NCBI GenBank assembly: GCA_015956445.1
Contig: WIUZ02000018.1
Span: 744,001-808,000 of the forward strand
Reading direction: 5' to 3'
DNA length: 64,000 nucleotides
Origin: Thelephora terrestris
Lineage: Eukaryota > Basidiomycota > Agaricomycetes > Thelephorales > Thelephoraceae
Under the pieces are notes generated by a model. That model saw only the letters and a list, made by a program, of their open reading frames with translations, ran no database searches and was not told the origin of the DNA. This document shows positions 36,654 to 48,468 of this stretch, piece by piece. The position numbers and the translations under genes were made by a program. Each line of letters begins with the position of its first letter. Position 1 is the first letter of the stretch.

Positions 36654-39596
36654 GTAGCTGTCAGGGCCACTCTTCGCCCTTCAGGTACCAGTGCTGTTGG
36701 TGAGTCGCAACTCCAACCAACAAGAAACAATGGGGCAAAGGGGGAACGACTTCCCTATATCCACCCAAAGTCTTCGTGGTCCAAAAAGCGATGGACGAGC
36801 GTTCTCCGGTAGGTTGTCCGAATTCACAGCAGGAGTGCCGAGCCTCTATCAGGTAAATCCCTATCGTCTTCTGAGGGCAGATACAAGAGCCCGAGGATGG
36901 CGCCTCAAACTGATGACTTGATCCAAAGAGCAGTGCGGAACTCGATGTCGTGTCCGAGCTCGCTTCAAACACCGGTTAAGGATCAAGACTGAGTGAGAGA
37001 GGAGAGCGAACGGTTCAAGGAGTTACTCGATAAGCTCTTCAGTGGCCTACAGCAATTACACCGATGCTGCAAGGAGAAGAGGACTTCCCGAGATATCAAA
37101 GATGGGGAGTCCTCAACTACTCTACCGATACTTATATAAGAGAGTGGCCGGGACATAGATAATCCTATCTAATAATAACTCGGAACAAAGAAGGGCCGAG
37201 AGTAAGCACGAACAGTAAGCGGCCCGGAGTATAGAATTGAAATGATAAAGGAATGACTAATGGGTCAGGGTTCGTGAGAAAATATGAAAGGGGTCATGAC
37301 GTCGTGTGAGAAAGGAATGACAAAGGATAATATCACATGCAAGGGTGAACCAATGAGGGGACGACGCGTCAGCTCGTCCGATCGGAACAACAAAGGACCG
37401 AGTGGGGCGCGAATGTCAAAAGCGAATGTATGGGGAGTCTGGACCGGTGAAATGATGGGCCGAGCCAAATGGCGAATAGGGCGCGGGCGCTGTCGAGGGT
37501 CGAATAAAGCGTAGTGCGAACCGGCCATTGGATCCATCAAACTCCCTTCTTCCAAACCATCCATCCCACCAACCAACTACTCATCCATTATGCCCATGAT
37601 CTCCGATCGTGTCTTCCGTGCTGAGAACAGCACCGCTACCATCGAGTCTGCGGATCCGCGCTCCGTACAGAACAAGAGTTACTTCCTCCCGAACGCCAAC
37701 GTGGCGTACCCCAGTTATCGCGAGGTGCGACGTCACGTGTCGCTGTTTGCTGGCAACAACTGACATCGCATCGTAGATCTTCGCGGTTGCCGCCAAAGTG
37801 GATGCCCGACAACTGGAGGCGACGATAGCCAAGCCTCCCAACTACTTGACCATAGATGACGAGTTGTGGTATCACAACTTGATTGACCACAAGTTGCAGG
37901 AGTCTATGCGCGGGGTCACGTTTGACACCGAGTTGTGTATGCCATGGGAGACTCCGGTGGCGTCATCGTTATGGGGTCTTCTGAAGATGGGAATTTATGA
38001 TCTGGGAAACGGCGAAGGAAGGTGGCCGGGAGCGACTCGTTCGCAACACTTTACAGCAGCCGTTGGTCACCGTCTCTGGTTCCTTTTAAGGACAGAGCAG
38101 AAAGCGGTGAGTCGGTCTGTGCATCCCGCTTGTGGGATAACACTGACAGGCTTGTAGAATGAGCGGCTGAAACGCGAAGTGAAGGAAGCGAAGGATGATG
38201 CCCGTAGGATGTACTCGGAAGCGTTGGACACGAAGAAGACGCTGCTCCTGATGAACGACACGCTTCGCGTCACGTTTGAGAGCGAGATGCTAGCGATGCG
38301 TGAGGAACACAATCGGTTGGTCGAGTCCCTGAAGGAACGGGATGACACCATCCAGCGGGACCTGATCGAGGTCGATCGACGGCTCAACCGTCATAGAAGG
38401 GCTCTGAATGAGCTCGACACCAAGGTCGGTGCGACTTCTCCTGGTCTTCATCCAAGAGAGCTCATGCCACTCCTAGGTCGATACGTTGGACGACGCTCTG
38501 CCATTGTTGGGCGCTCGGGTCGAATCGATGAGCGAGCGGTTGTGCCATTGCCGCACTCGTTCGGTAGCTGCGGTTCGCGATGAGTCCGAGGATGAGTCGA
38601 TACCCGATCGGATGGCTTCTCCCATAGGTGGGATGTCGGTTGACATATTTGGCTTGTCCACTGACATCCCTTTTTAGCTTCCGATGGGTCGTACCGTACA
38701 CCTGCGCATACTGATGGCGGGGAGGAGGTCATTCGCGAGACGTCCGAGGAGACGGCCGTGAATCCGGTTAGCAGTTCTCCCGAGTTGGAGTACGCGGGGG
38801 AGAACGAAGTGGCTGTTCCGATTCCGCCTCCGTCGATCTCGCCGGTGCGTGGGCAACGTTCTATCCGTGCTCGTCGTTGGGTTCCTTATCGCGGGGCACT
38901 TCGTCCAGCGCACCGCATGCGTCCCAGTAATCCCAACGTTGTCCGCCAGGGTGGAGACATCGAATCCACCGTCCTATTCCGATGCGACGATGCTACAGTG
39001 TCGCGTGGATCACGGCGAGCTGATTCCGGTGGAGTCTGTCGACGTGAACGGCTTAACCGACCTTACGCTCTTGTCGGTCCAGCGTGCAGCGGAGGCCGTT
39101 CGCCTGGTGGCTCAACTGACCGAGAGGGTGGAGGGTTGGTCAGTCCAGAGGACTCTGGATCAGACTATGGTCGATTCAGCGAGGAACCGCCTTCGCGCCG
39201 AGGTTCAGTTGGCCGTCGCTCATCGTCTGGAGGAAGCTCGGGTCGTCAAGATGGTCGACGAGGAAGTCGACGAGAATGTCTCGGAGGGGACGGAGGAGGA
39301 GGTTGCCAGTGCTGAGGAGTACTGGCAGACTAGGTCTTGACGACCAGGGTTTGTACGCCTTAGTCCTCGCCCATAGAGTCCGGGCGGATTCAACTTCGTC
39401 GGTTTGATAGCCTCGCGTCTTCGCTGTGCGCCTTGTGTAATATCATCAGTGTCCTTGTCTGTGTTCCTTGCTGACGTGCGAGTCGTGATAAAGGAAATGA
39501 TAAGATAAGAAAGGGGTATAGGTAAGGAAAGTGGGCGAAAGTTGGGTGTGAAAAATGGTTCAAAAAGGGAATAAAATTCAGCACGCTGACAGTAGC
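36654..39596 (+). mobile_element. Element A2 (TGTCAG-ended, 2,933 bp) inside the RecQ fusion gene
   Basis: Body 36659-39591 with the exact 5-bp duplication GTAGC on both sides (36654-36658 and 39592-39596). It starts TGTCAGGGCCACTCTTCG and ends GCACGCTGACA. Same length as A1 and nearly identical by eye, in the opposite orientation in this window. The insertion lies within a coding exon of the host gene: the - strand reading on either side (TWAQL, then LALTGRKK) is continuous once one copy of the duplication is discounted. A recent insertion. Confidence 0.92.
37590..39340 (+). CDS. Coiled-coil protein gene of element A2
   Basis: Counterpart of the A1 gene with the same 1,751-bp span. Start MPMISDRVFRAENS at 37590, final stop at 39338-39340. 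Recognisable introns include 38107-38157 (GTGAGT...TTGTAG), between the globular and coiled-coil segments. The segment boundaries match A1 and A3. It is transcribed antisense to the gene it interrupts. Function unknown; no enzymatic motif seen. Confidence 0.6.
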
Positions 39597-42079
39597 TGAG
39601 CCCACGTAGCCTCAATCAGTTCGTTGAGACCTGACTGGAGCCTGGATAAGGATAGATTTCGTCCTCGATACGAAAGAGAGGTGTAATCTGGGTTGTATAG
39701 GATGGTGGGATTACCGGGCTCTTTCAGAGCTAAGGTGGAGGCATATTTCTTTAAGGATATGAGGTCGTCGGAAATTCTGCCTTCTCCGGTCCCCAGGTAC
39801 TGTTTGCACAGCCTTTCGATGAGGCTAAGACAGGGGAAGCAAGGTTAGCCAAGTTGAATTCGAATGACAATAGAAGCCTCACGAGACAAAGTTAACGCCG
39901 CTGCCCAAATTGTGTAGCGCAGTTTTGAGAACCACAGCTCTTGAGAGGTAGAGCAGCCTCGATATCGGCTGAGTAACGAGGCCAGCCTTGACGAAAGTTC
40001 CTTGTGTTCTGAGGGAGAGCAGAGCCATGTATGAGTGCACGGGACAGGCCAGGCGTCCCATTACGGTTATGTCAAAGCTTCGCTCTCGGAACAGGACACA
40101 AGAGAGAGCCACTTGGAACCTCTGGACATTCTCTTTGGAGGAGCCGGTCGGGGACATGAGGAACTTCTTATAGTCATCTAATAAGGCACGTTGCTCATCC
40201 GTGAATCTGGTGGGGACGGCGTCTGGAGGTAGGTTGAAAACCCTGAGGCAAAATGCAAGGAGGGATATTGCAGTTCCGCAATAGCGCCGCACACTATCAC
40301 GTTCTCGCAAGACTTTCCACGGACCCATGTACCTTAACACCAATAGGTTACCTACGGAAGTGAAAGGTCAGAGAAAACTGCTTACTGGCGGTGGGATTTT
40401 AACATGACTGAAACCCGGTGAGAACAGCTCATATGTGCCTCCTCTGCATCTGCCCACCAGCTGGGCCCATGGTCTGTAAGTTTCATAAGCCAGTCAGGGT
40501 CGGAGGTAGGGTTGGGGAAGGAGACCAAAGACTGGAGGTGCGCGATACTTGTCTTGTCGGTAAAGTACGGCTGCAGAAGTTGGGGCCATCTTGTAAACCA
40601 GTGGATTGATGCACGTTCCTTGTCGTTCTCTGCGGTTGGCATTTCTGGTTTAGGTAGTTGTCTAAACATATCAATGGCATGGGCGTAGGCAGAGGTGGGC
40701 AGAGGATCGGGGTGGGAAAGGGAGGGGTCCACGGAGAAGTAGCGCACCAGTCCTCCCCGGTTGAAGAGAGTCTGCACGTAGGAAGAGCACAAGGAGGGTG
40801 TGGGTTTGCTCTCTTGTGGTTCACGGTGATCAGAGAGATGCCGAGAAAATGTGGACTGCGCTCCGAATGCCCGAGAACAGAGGGACCCATCTTCATTCGA
40901 AAGGGGGCACAAAAATCCTTCCAGAACCATCAAACCGTCAACAGGCTTCTGACCAGGGGTCTGAGTATACAGCTCAGTGGCGGAAGTCCGGTAGCCACTG
41001 TCCACAAGGGGTTCCACTACTGTGTCTTGTTGACCGGGAGAAAGGACAGGTCTTCCTGGATGGTAGGTCCTTGAGTGCGAGTTAAGCATGTCCGTAGGAA
41101 CACCACGGTGGCAGCTGGTGCAAATGAGGATCTTCGCCTCCTCGTTGAGGCCATAGCCAAAGCTGGAAAGTGGTTGGACGTATCTTAGTTCTAGAAGGTC
41201 TGGGTCAGCAGAAGTTTAAAAAAGTAACACATGCAAGCGCTTACTATCCGTCCCGTACACTGAGCTGGAGTTGTCCACGCGGACATCTTCTGGTTGCAAG
41301 GGAGGCTCAGTTGCCTCCAACCCAGACGGTGAGTAATCCTCGGAGGGGGGTTGGATCCAGGCGGGAAGGTTGAAAGAAGGAGGAACAATCTCATCCTCCT
41401 CATCTCCAAAAGCTTCTGACGACGCATCAGAGTGATAGGATTCTTCTTCCCAGTCCTCATCCTCATCCTCTTCTATCCCTGTATCGGGAGGTCCTCCTTT
41501 TTCGCTGACAGAGAGAGGGGGGAAATCGATGGCCATGGCTTGGTTGTCGTCGTCATCCTCATCCCTGCTGTTGTATTCTTCCCCATCCTCTTCTTCATCG
41601 ACATCTTCCATATCGATATCTTCGGCAACTGTTGCCAACCCTGAAAAGGCTGATGTGGTTTGCGAAGACGCCTGGAATGAAGGTCGTCGTGGCAAGGCGG
41701 TGACTTTGAGACTGTGGGTTTTTTCACAGTGGGATCTGACCCTGTGGGGGGTGGCGCCACAAAAGTTAGAGCAGATAGGGCACTGGAACTCCCCTCGACC
41801 GTTTTCTCTGTGTAAGAGGGACTTCTTGCCTGTGGGAGGGTGAGTGGTAGGTCGTTAGGACTTGGATAAGACTGGACGCACCGTCAATAGTGACAAGAAC
41901 CGGGAAGTGGTGAGCCCGACGGTGATCAGTCAAGGCCTTAGCTGTGGGAAAGTCTTTGTTGCAAAGAACGCAATGTTTTTTCCCTCCGGCTTAGCAAATT
42001 ATGGGTCAGCTTAACCGCATAGGTAGTGAACCTCGTCGCTCTACTCACAATTTCGGGGAGTTGCAGGAGCTCTGAACAT

Positions 42080-44115
42080 TTCGTTGGGACAAAAACAATA
42101 CGCAGTGGAGCAGATGAAGAGGAGAGGAGAGAGTAAGAGAGTAAGAGAAATCCAAGCTAGAGAAAGGGGTAGCGTTTAGTCACCTACTTTAAAGCTTCAG
42201 GAAGGAGAGGAACACTGACGAGTTGGAAGGCAGTGATGATGGCACCATTTAGCATAGGTACCGGACCAGCGGAAGAATTCCAGCGTGTGAACTCCAAACC
42301 GGTCCAGAAGACCGTGCGAAGACCGTGGACTCAGCCCAAGGTGGACTTCATACTGGTTGGATTGGCAAGGCAACCGCCTGGAAAAAAATGCCGCAGAGCA
42401 TGGGTTGGGGATCTGGGATACACGCGAGGATCGCCTGTCTCGGAAGGATCAAGATGACACGGAGGTGGTGGGTTTGGGGTGGAGATCGGGGCTTTAAGTT
42501 CACGAGATCCAGGACGTCGCACAACATGAGTTCCCCAAGCGAGGGCCGAGACCAAAAGGGCAGCACCTAGCAAAGTAAACTTCGCGTAGGTACCCACGCC
42601 TCGGTCGAAGGCCGAGAATACGGTGCAGAGTCAACTCGCACGGATTCTTGTTGGTGGTTGGGGAAGAGCCTCGTCGTCACTATCTGAGCTCTGGGCGTGG
42701 CGATCGGTGACCGTGATGTGACTGATCTCCAAGGGGCGTCCGATCGGAATCCCCTTAGTGTTTTCGACACTTCCACCGCCTCCCCGAGGGTTGACCCTAC
42801 GGCAGAGTCCCGTCCGCCGAAGTCCATCCTAGCAGTCGGGGGTGTCCCCCTTAGCGTTGTTCGCCTAATGTCTTCTCGGCACCAATCCCGACCGCGAAGA
42901 CCTCTGCCGTCAATTTTCACTTTTTCGCTCTAGTGCCAACGGAAATCATCCGTCTCTCCGCTCGGTAAGCCTTCTCCCCAGGGTCAGATGGTTCGATAAT
43001 TTAGTGTTTTTCACGCAGCCTATCTCCGTTGCTTGTCAAACTCCTTTCGGCCCCATCCCGACCATGACAATCTCTCTGCCATCGATTCTCACTTTTTTGC
43101 TCTAGCGATGACGGAAACCCTCCGTCTTTCCACTCGGTAAGCCTTCTCTCCGCAGATCTGCGGAACATCCCACTTCCTAACCTTTTCCACAGAGTCCACC
43201 TTGTGGGGCCGGGGAACTGTCACTCACCTCTGACAATCGTGGAGTTGTCCGTTGTCTCCTTGAACTCCGTTACCACGGGGTTTGTTGTCCACTTCAGGTA
43301 TCCCCGTCCATTTAACCGCTAAAAATCGACGCCTCTCACTGCCAGATTTCCGTTAACCCCATTTAACTTACCCTCTCCTTGTTCAACACATTTCATAATT
43401 CACCAGGAACTTCTCACCCAACGGCTAACTCTTCCATGTCTCTTGCAGTCCACATGGTCGGTTGGGGTTCTGTTCCGAGTAGTCAACCGTTTCTACCGGC
43501 CTTCTCTTCTCGAATGATCTCCACGTTCTGTTTGGTATCCTTCTGTAATTGGTTCCGATTTGTACACGTTCCGTTTGCCTGAGTTGGAAAGGTCTTTACG
43601 TAGCTCTAGAGTTACCCCTGCCGCATCTACACTCCAGGTGAACTTGGCCTCCAAGTAAGGTTTTCCTAGTCCAGGAATTACCGTAGAAAGTGAGTTAAAT
43701 CTTGAGTGTTGAGCAACCCCATCAATTTGCTCAATCAAATTGTCCAACTCCTGTTGTAGGAACAGTCGTTCGCTTCACTGAGGGAGTTCGGCAACACCGC
43801 TTGTCTGTGGGTTCCGAACGGCTACCTCCACAGAATTGGACACTTGCTCCTACACAACTGCCAGCTGTAATGACAGCGGCGAAAGGAGTTTGAGTAGCCT
43901 ATCGGAGTCCTCCTGCTCCTCGCTGTCTTTTCTTTCCTCAGCTACCAGGCCCACGTTCCCCCTGTCACCGCTCAGAGACCCCGTGTGGGAAGGATCTGCA
44001 GAGAACCGGACCTTACCCCTGCTGTGTCAAATTTTCTCGCAGGTCCGTGGGTTCCTGAACAACCCTAGTGTCTCGACTCTCAACTGATCGGAACGGTTTA
44101 CAACTATAAGCTGCG
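42080..44115. other. Divergent spacer between the RecQ fusion and the large + strand gene
   Basis: About 2 kb between two genes pointing away from each other, so probably a shared promoter region plus the undefined 5' end of the + strand gene. It contains a diverged tandem duplication of about 110 bp (42866-42980 and 43045-43155), each copy ending with CTCGGTAAGCCTTCTC. Several short + frames between 43380 and 44090 may be leader exons of the large gene but could not be chained. Confidence 0.4.
42866..43155. repeat. Diverged tandem duplication (~110-bp units)
   Basis: Two units, about 42866-42980 and 43045-43155, share TCCCGACC, CTCACTTTTT-like and CTCTAG blocks and end in CTCGGTAAGCCTTCTC. 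They lie in the divergent promoter region. Confidence 0.6.
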
Positions 44116-47100
44116 ATGATTGGCATCCCGACCCGCCCTGACCACTCGGATCAGTCTGTGTCATTGTCGGTACGACTTAAATACAGCCGCGGGATCAATC
44201 TAATCATTTTCGAGCGTAGTTTGAACGGAACCGAGGTTGAAGTCCTTGCCGAAATCAACGGCTCCATTCCCCGGGTAAATCTTCCATCAGCAAAGCTCCG
44301 TGGCAGAAGTTCCGTCCTTCCGTCAATCGAACCAGTTCGCAACGGATCTCCCCAGGGTTTTATTCCAAGTCAAGAAATCGGACGTTTATGTTTCTCTGCC
44401 CGGACTGTTCCCGGCAGAAGTATATCTAACCTGGTTTCCTCTTCAGGTGCCTCCACTATCCCCTTATCCCCCGTTTTCAAGGTTGGGTTGACCCAGCCTC
44501 TGAAGTTCATTCCTCCAAGCCCTCAGCTCTCCCAACTCTGGTTCTGCATGCCTTTAAACCTTGTTCCTGAAGGCCCCACCTTCTCCGGCGATAATCCGGA
44601 GAGGTACTGGCCCTTTGGAGCCAGGAACAGCCCCTTGCTCAACGACCCAGCACGAGGAACCCACGAAAGCCTCCTCCAACTAATCCGGCGATACGCCCCT
44701 CACCTGAAAGCATCCTTCGTCAACAACGAGGCCTGGTGGAGTCGGAACTGGGGAACCCCCCAAGTCCATGTGAGAACCCCCAATTGGGAGTACCTTCTTT
44801 CGTGCTCACGACCTAGTAGATGTTTAAGCACCTCCTGTTCAAGGGGTTAGAAGACATTATGGTGATCTTTAATCACAGCCCCGCAGTTCGCCCAGAAAAA
44901 ATCATTGCGGACCTTTTAGAGGCCAACCTGGAGGCTGAAGAATGCTGGAAAGACCCGACGAAGCATCTCTCTGTTCGACAGGCCGAGTGTGAGGCTATTC
45001 TGGATCCTGTCATCAAAAGGAATGGCTCCATCAACTATGAGAACTCCAATCCCGTCCCTCTAGACATTGGGCCCAAGCTCGACCTGATTTTTTCAAAGCA
45101 TTACAAACCAAACGGCCACCGACTTATTGGGAGGACCGAGGATGAACCTTACCAGGTTCAAGACCTGTATGCGTCAGAGGTCGGGACGCTTTTGGGTAAC
45201 ATCCGTCAGTCTTACAGGTCCAGAGCCATTACACGGCTGGGAAAGGTGTATGGGAAGTCATCCATACCTCTCCTGTCTATCAGTTCTGTGTACGTCCTGT
45301 GGGAGATGTGTCAGCTGCCCTATTACAAGAGCCAGCTAGCCCTAGTAAGCTCAACTCTCCAGCGTGTCAGTCAGCCTATTGACTCTTTATCCAGCTGTAT
45401 AGGTGGATAGAACCCTTTTCTGAGTCGTTGGGAAACAGGGGCGTTGGTTGTGACTACAGCTCGTCTATGACGAACTTCTTCATTGAGGAGGATGACTGTG
45501 AACCAGACGTGTTTGCAAAGGTTCGGTTTTTCCACATTCCCGCTTGGGCAGGTTTTGACTGTCCAAACGCAGTTCTACATGTTCCTCCTGTCTTGTTCTA
45601 CGGAGTTTTACCTCCTAGCATTGCTGGATGCCTATGTCGCACCCACTCCCATAACCTCAGAGCTCGTCCGGGAGCAGCTCCTTTCCAAAGACCATGCCGA
45701 GGAAGTCCGAAAAGCCATAGGGGACAGGATCAAGGGGGAGGATTCTTTGGGCCCTTACTCAACTTGGCTCAGATGCAGTAGCCTGGACTTAGAGACCAAC
45801 GGCTTACTTCTCTATGACCTCATCAAGGAAGGCGTCGTCCAATCATCTCTCTTTGACCTCACGCTTGGCCCCAGGGCAAAGTCCTTGCAGCTGGGACATT
45901 ATTCAGAAGTCCACCGGTTCCGGGAATCGATAGAGGACTTCCTTGGGTCAAGCAGACATTGGTGGGATGGAATCAACCCCTCCCAGACTGGCCATCGTCC
46001 CTGGGTCTCCACAAGGCTTTGGCGAGACTCCGGTTTCGTAACGATTATGGAGAGCTGGCTAAAAGACAGCCAGGAGTTGCAGAAGTTTCTCGACGAGTTT
46101 GAGAGCAACACTTCGATCGTCAACAATCCCCAGGCAACGAACCGCGTCTTCTCTGAGAAAATTGCATTGGAAGTTTTGAAGTTTGTAAACGTATATAATT
46201 CCACTCCAAGTCCTATATTCGAGGTTGACACTGCTTTTACAGTTCCAATCTGATCTTCTCAGTCAGAAGAGGAGAGAAAAGTTTGACAGGATGCCTATGT
46301 CCTTCATCCAGGAATGCGAGATTCTAGGCCTCTTCCAGACTCGGCTTCCCCGCTTTACCCAGCTATTCTTCCACGACTTTGAGGAGCATGAGCTTACGTT
46401 GAGTTTGGGCCAATCTCTCACATCCACATCCTCCCAGCGTGCAGCAAGGGCCTACCTCCTGTCCGGGATCCGACTGGAGTCCAAATGTGGATTGTCCGAC
46501 GCCTGGTACTCCTATGTAGAAGCCCACTCATTCCTCTTCCAAGAAATTGGAAGGACCCCCTTGAAGAGAAGCCTCGTCCACCCGTACCCCGTTCTCAGCC
46601 CCGAGGATGCAGCCACCGTCTACAAGTCTTTTACCTGGGAGAAACAGCATAAGAGGCCAAAGCCTGCTAGGCTGGCTCCTCTACCTGCTGGAGCAAGGGT
46701 CACTCCTCGACCCTTTGCAGTAAGGTCGGCTCTTCTACCCCTGCAGTCATTTCCAAGCCGCGTTCGTCCAAAGCTCAGGAACGAGGTTCAAAGCCAACCT
46801 CTCACAAGGAGGGTGACTCGACAGGAAAGGAGGAGCCAGCCACTCGCAAGGAGGGTCGCTCAGCAAGAAAGGAGCAGCTTTCAGGCGAAGAACCTGCCGT
46901 CTATACCTCCAGTGTCAAGGTGAAAAAGGAAGAAGAGGAGATGACGGACCTAGAGTTTGGGTCATGGCCAACAAATCCGTCCTTCAACAAAGAACTATTC
47001 AGGGCCATAGATGACCTTGAACATGGCCCAGGGGCTGACGAACTTGAGTACGTTCCATCTACGATGCCAGAAGAGGAGGAGTTGGTACTCCCATCCCATA

Positions 47101-47555
47101 TGGTCACTGGAACCGTCGACGTTGTGGACCATCCGCTCAAGATGGAGGTATTGACAGAGGGGGTCCCAATGGAAGGGGTAGAGCTGAGCCAACCGACCGG
47201 AGGTCACTCAGTTGACAGTCCTCAGGAACGGGATGAAGATTGGATGGACCAGGTGGACGTCTGGGATGCAGATGACGAAGAGTCCATGGAAGAGATCACG
47301 GATCCCTCAGATGAAGCCGATGAAGAGTCAATGGACCAGGTTACGGATCCCTCAGATGGAGATGAAGAAGAGTCCATCTACTCCCAGGGGGAAATCCACA
47401 AGTCGGACGGTGAGTAGATTGAGTTTTGTTCACACATCTCGCACTGATAGACTATTGCAGTATACTCTATGGCAGGCCACAAGCCTACGAGGGCAGAAAA
47501 GGATGAGGCCCTACTTAAACTGAAGGAGGCCCGCCGGGTGAAGTACGGACTGTGA
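44116..47555 (+). CDS. Large protein of unknown function (candidate element gene)
   Basis: Multi-exon gene; start uncertain (ATG at 44116 chosen, 5' exons possible). Introns seen with the frame kept: 44770-44819, 45345-45394, one near 45520-45572 ending AACGCAG, 46191-46242 and 47410-47460; stop at 47553-47555. One more junction near 46700-46760 is needed and could not be fixed. Features: a Pro-rich start, a helical core (LLEANLEAEECWKDPTKHL; DIGPKLDLIFSKHYKPNGHR), an aromatic-rich region (SRHWWDGINPSQTGHRPW), a Lys/Glu-rich linker (KEEPATRKEG) and a strongly acidic C-terminus with repeated DPSDE-type units. I recognise no catalytic motif or family. It is convergent with F1. Confidence 0.55.
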
Positions 47556-48468
47556 AGGACTGCTACCCCAGTCCCAACCAGCAGGATGGTCCCCGACCAA
47601 CAAACGTTCGCTCTGATCTCGTCTTCTTCCTCTTGAGCACGCCTCCCATTTCACAATTAGGCTGTTGGACTTATTTGAACTTTCGGTCTATTCAAGTTAC
47701 CTTAGTATACAGCTCGGTTCTTTCACTTTGTTGCCCCATCTTACAAGAGAATGATATCCTTCAGTTGAAATTGCGCAACACTTCCTACCTGCTACACACG
47801 TTAGAGGCCAGAGACCCCAGCAACTGTGCGATCACCTCCGGGTGGCAACAAGTGTTTGAGACGGAGGTTATGTATGGATCGTTATCATCAACGAAGGGGG
47901 TACAAGTGACATTGAAAGGCAACCAGTCACAAATCGTGGTACTGGAACGCAGATGAAAGCAAGAAAGAAAGTTAAGAATCAGCCACAATTACCACCCGTG
48001 CTGGAATCATCTGCAACGCTCGGCTTTCTCGGCCTTCTCCTGGTGACCCTGTGATCGGAGAAGGGAGGGGGGGGGGTATTCCAAAAAAGGGGTTGATTCT
48101 ATCATAGGAAGCGGTAGATACATGCGAACGAAAGTACAAGATCTCAAACAGATGTCGACAACATGGGCGACTCTTGGCGCAGTTCATGAGGATCGCGGAC
48201 ACACTTCTGTGATGGTAAGAAACTCTGGGAAAGCATGAAAATTTCCGGCTTTATTGCAACCCGAGAGGTAAGCCCTAAAAAGTCGAATTAGACGGACTAT
48301 CGGCAGCTGCCACAAGTCAATATTTCGCCAGGCATTCGCGCAGGAAAGATTATCCATTGGAAAGGTGGATTTATTTGAACAGATGACGGGCAGATTGTCT
48401 AGCATGGTGGGGAACAAAGGCGCGGATGTGCTAGATGGGGCAAGACAAGTACAGACTTCGGATACAGT
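47556..48468. other. Spacer between convergent genes
   Basis: About 0.9 kb between the stop of the large + gene and the stop of F1 (-). Probably two 3' ends; it includes a G-rich run at about 48068-48077. No gene recognised. Confidence 0.4.

Larger units (their letters stand above)
33367..42079 (-). pseudogene. C2H2 / tyrosine-recombinase-like / RecQ helicase fusion, split by element A2
   Basis: A large - strand gene. Exons I could join: 42079-42049, 41989-41882, 41829-41245 and from 41199, then further exons to the stop at 33367. N-terminus: C2H2 fingers (CVLCNKDFPTAKALTDHRRAH; CPICSNFCGATPHRVRSHC), an acidic stretch, then a Cys/His segment (LICTSCHRGVPTDMLNSHS) of the DUF3505-like type. 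Middle: a recombinase-like domain with GPLRLTEV (Arg at about 36350), GSQLRH (about 35985) and GHSS...VYG (Tyr at about 35870). C-terminal half: a RecQ-type helicase with PTGSGKS (about 35230), DEAH (about 34890), LTATLAP and QGAGRGGRGG, then a Cys-rich tail. Element A2 (36659-39591) is inserted in an exon, with GTAGC duplicated, so this copy is disrupted; elsewhere the exons read open. Confidence 0.8.

Noticed and set aside
24845-39591. A1 and A2 as LTR retrotransposons
   Set aside because: The TG...CA ends and 5-bp duplications fit, but the two ends of each element differ and form no direct repeat, and no retroelement protein is present.
42331-42597. 88-codon - strand frame with a hydrophobic start resembling a signal peptide
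   Set aside because: Short, in a divergent promoter region, low complexity after the hydrophobic part, no homology recognised.
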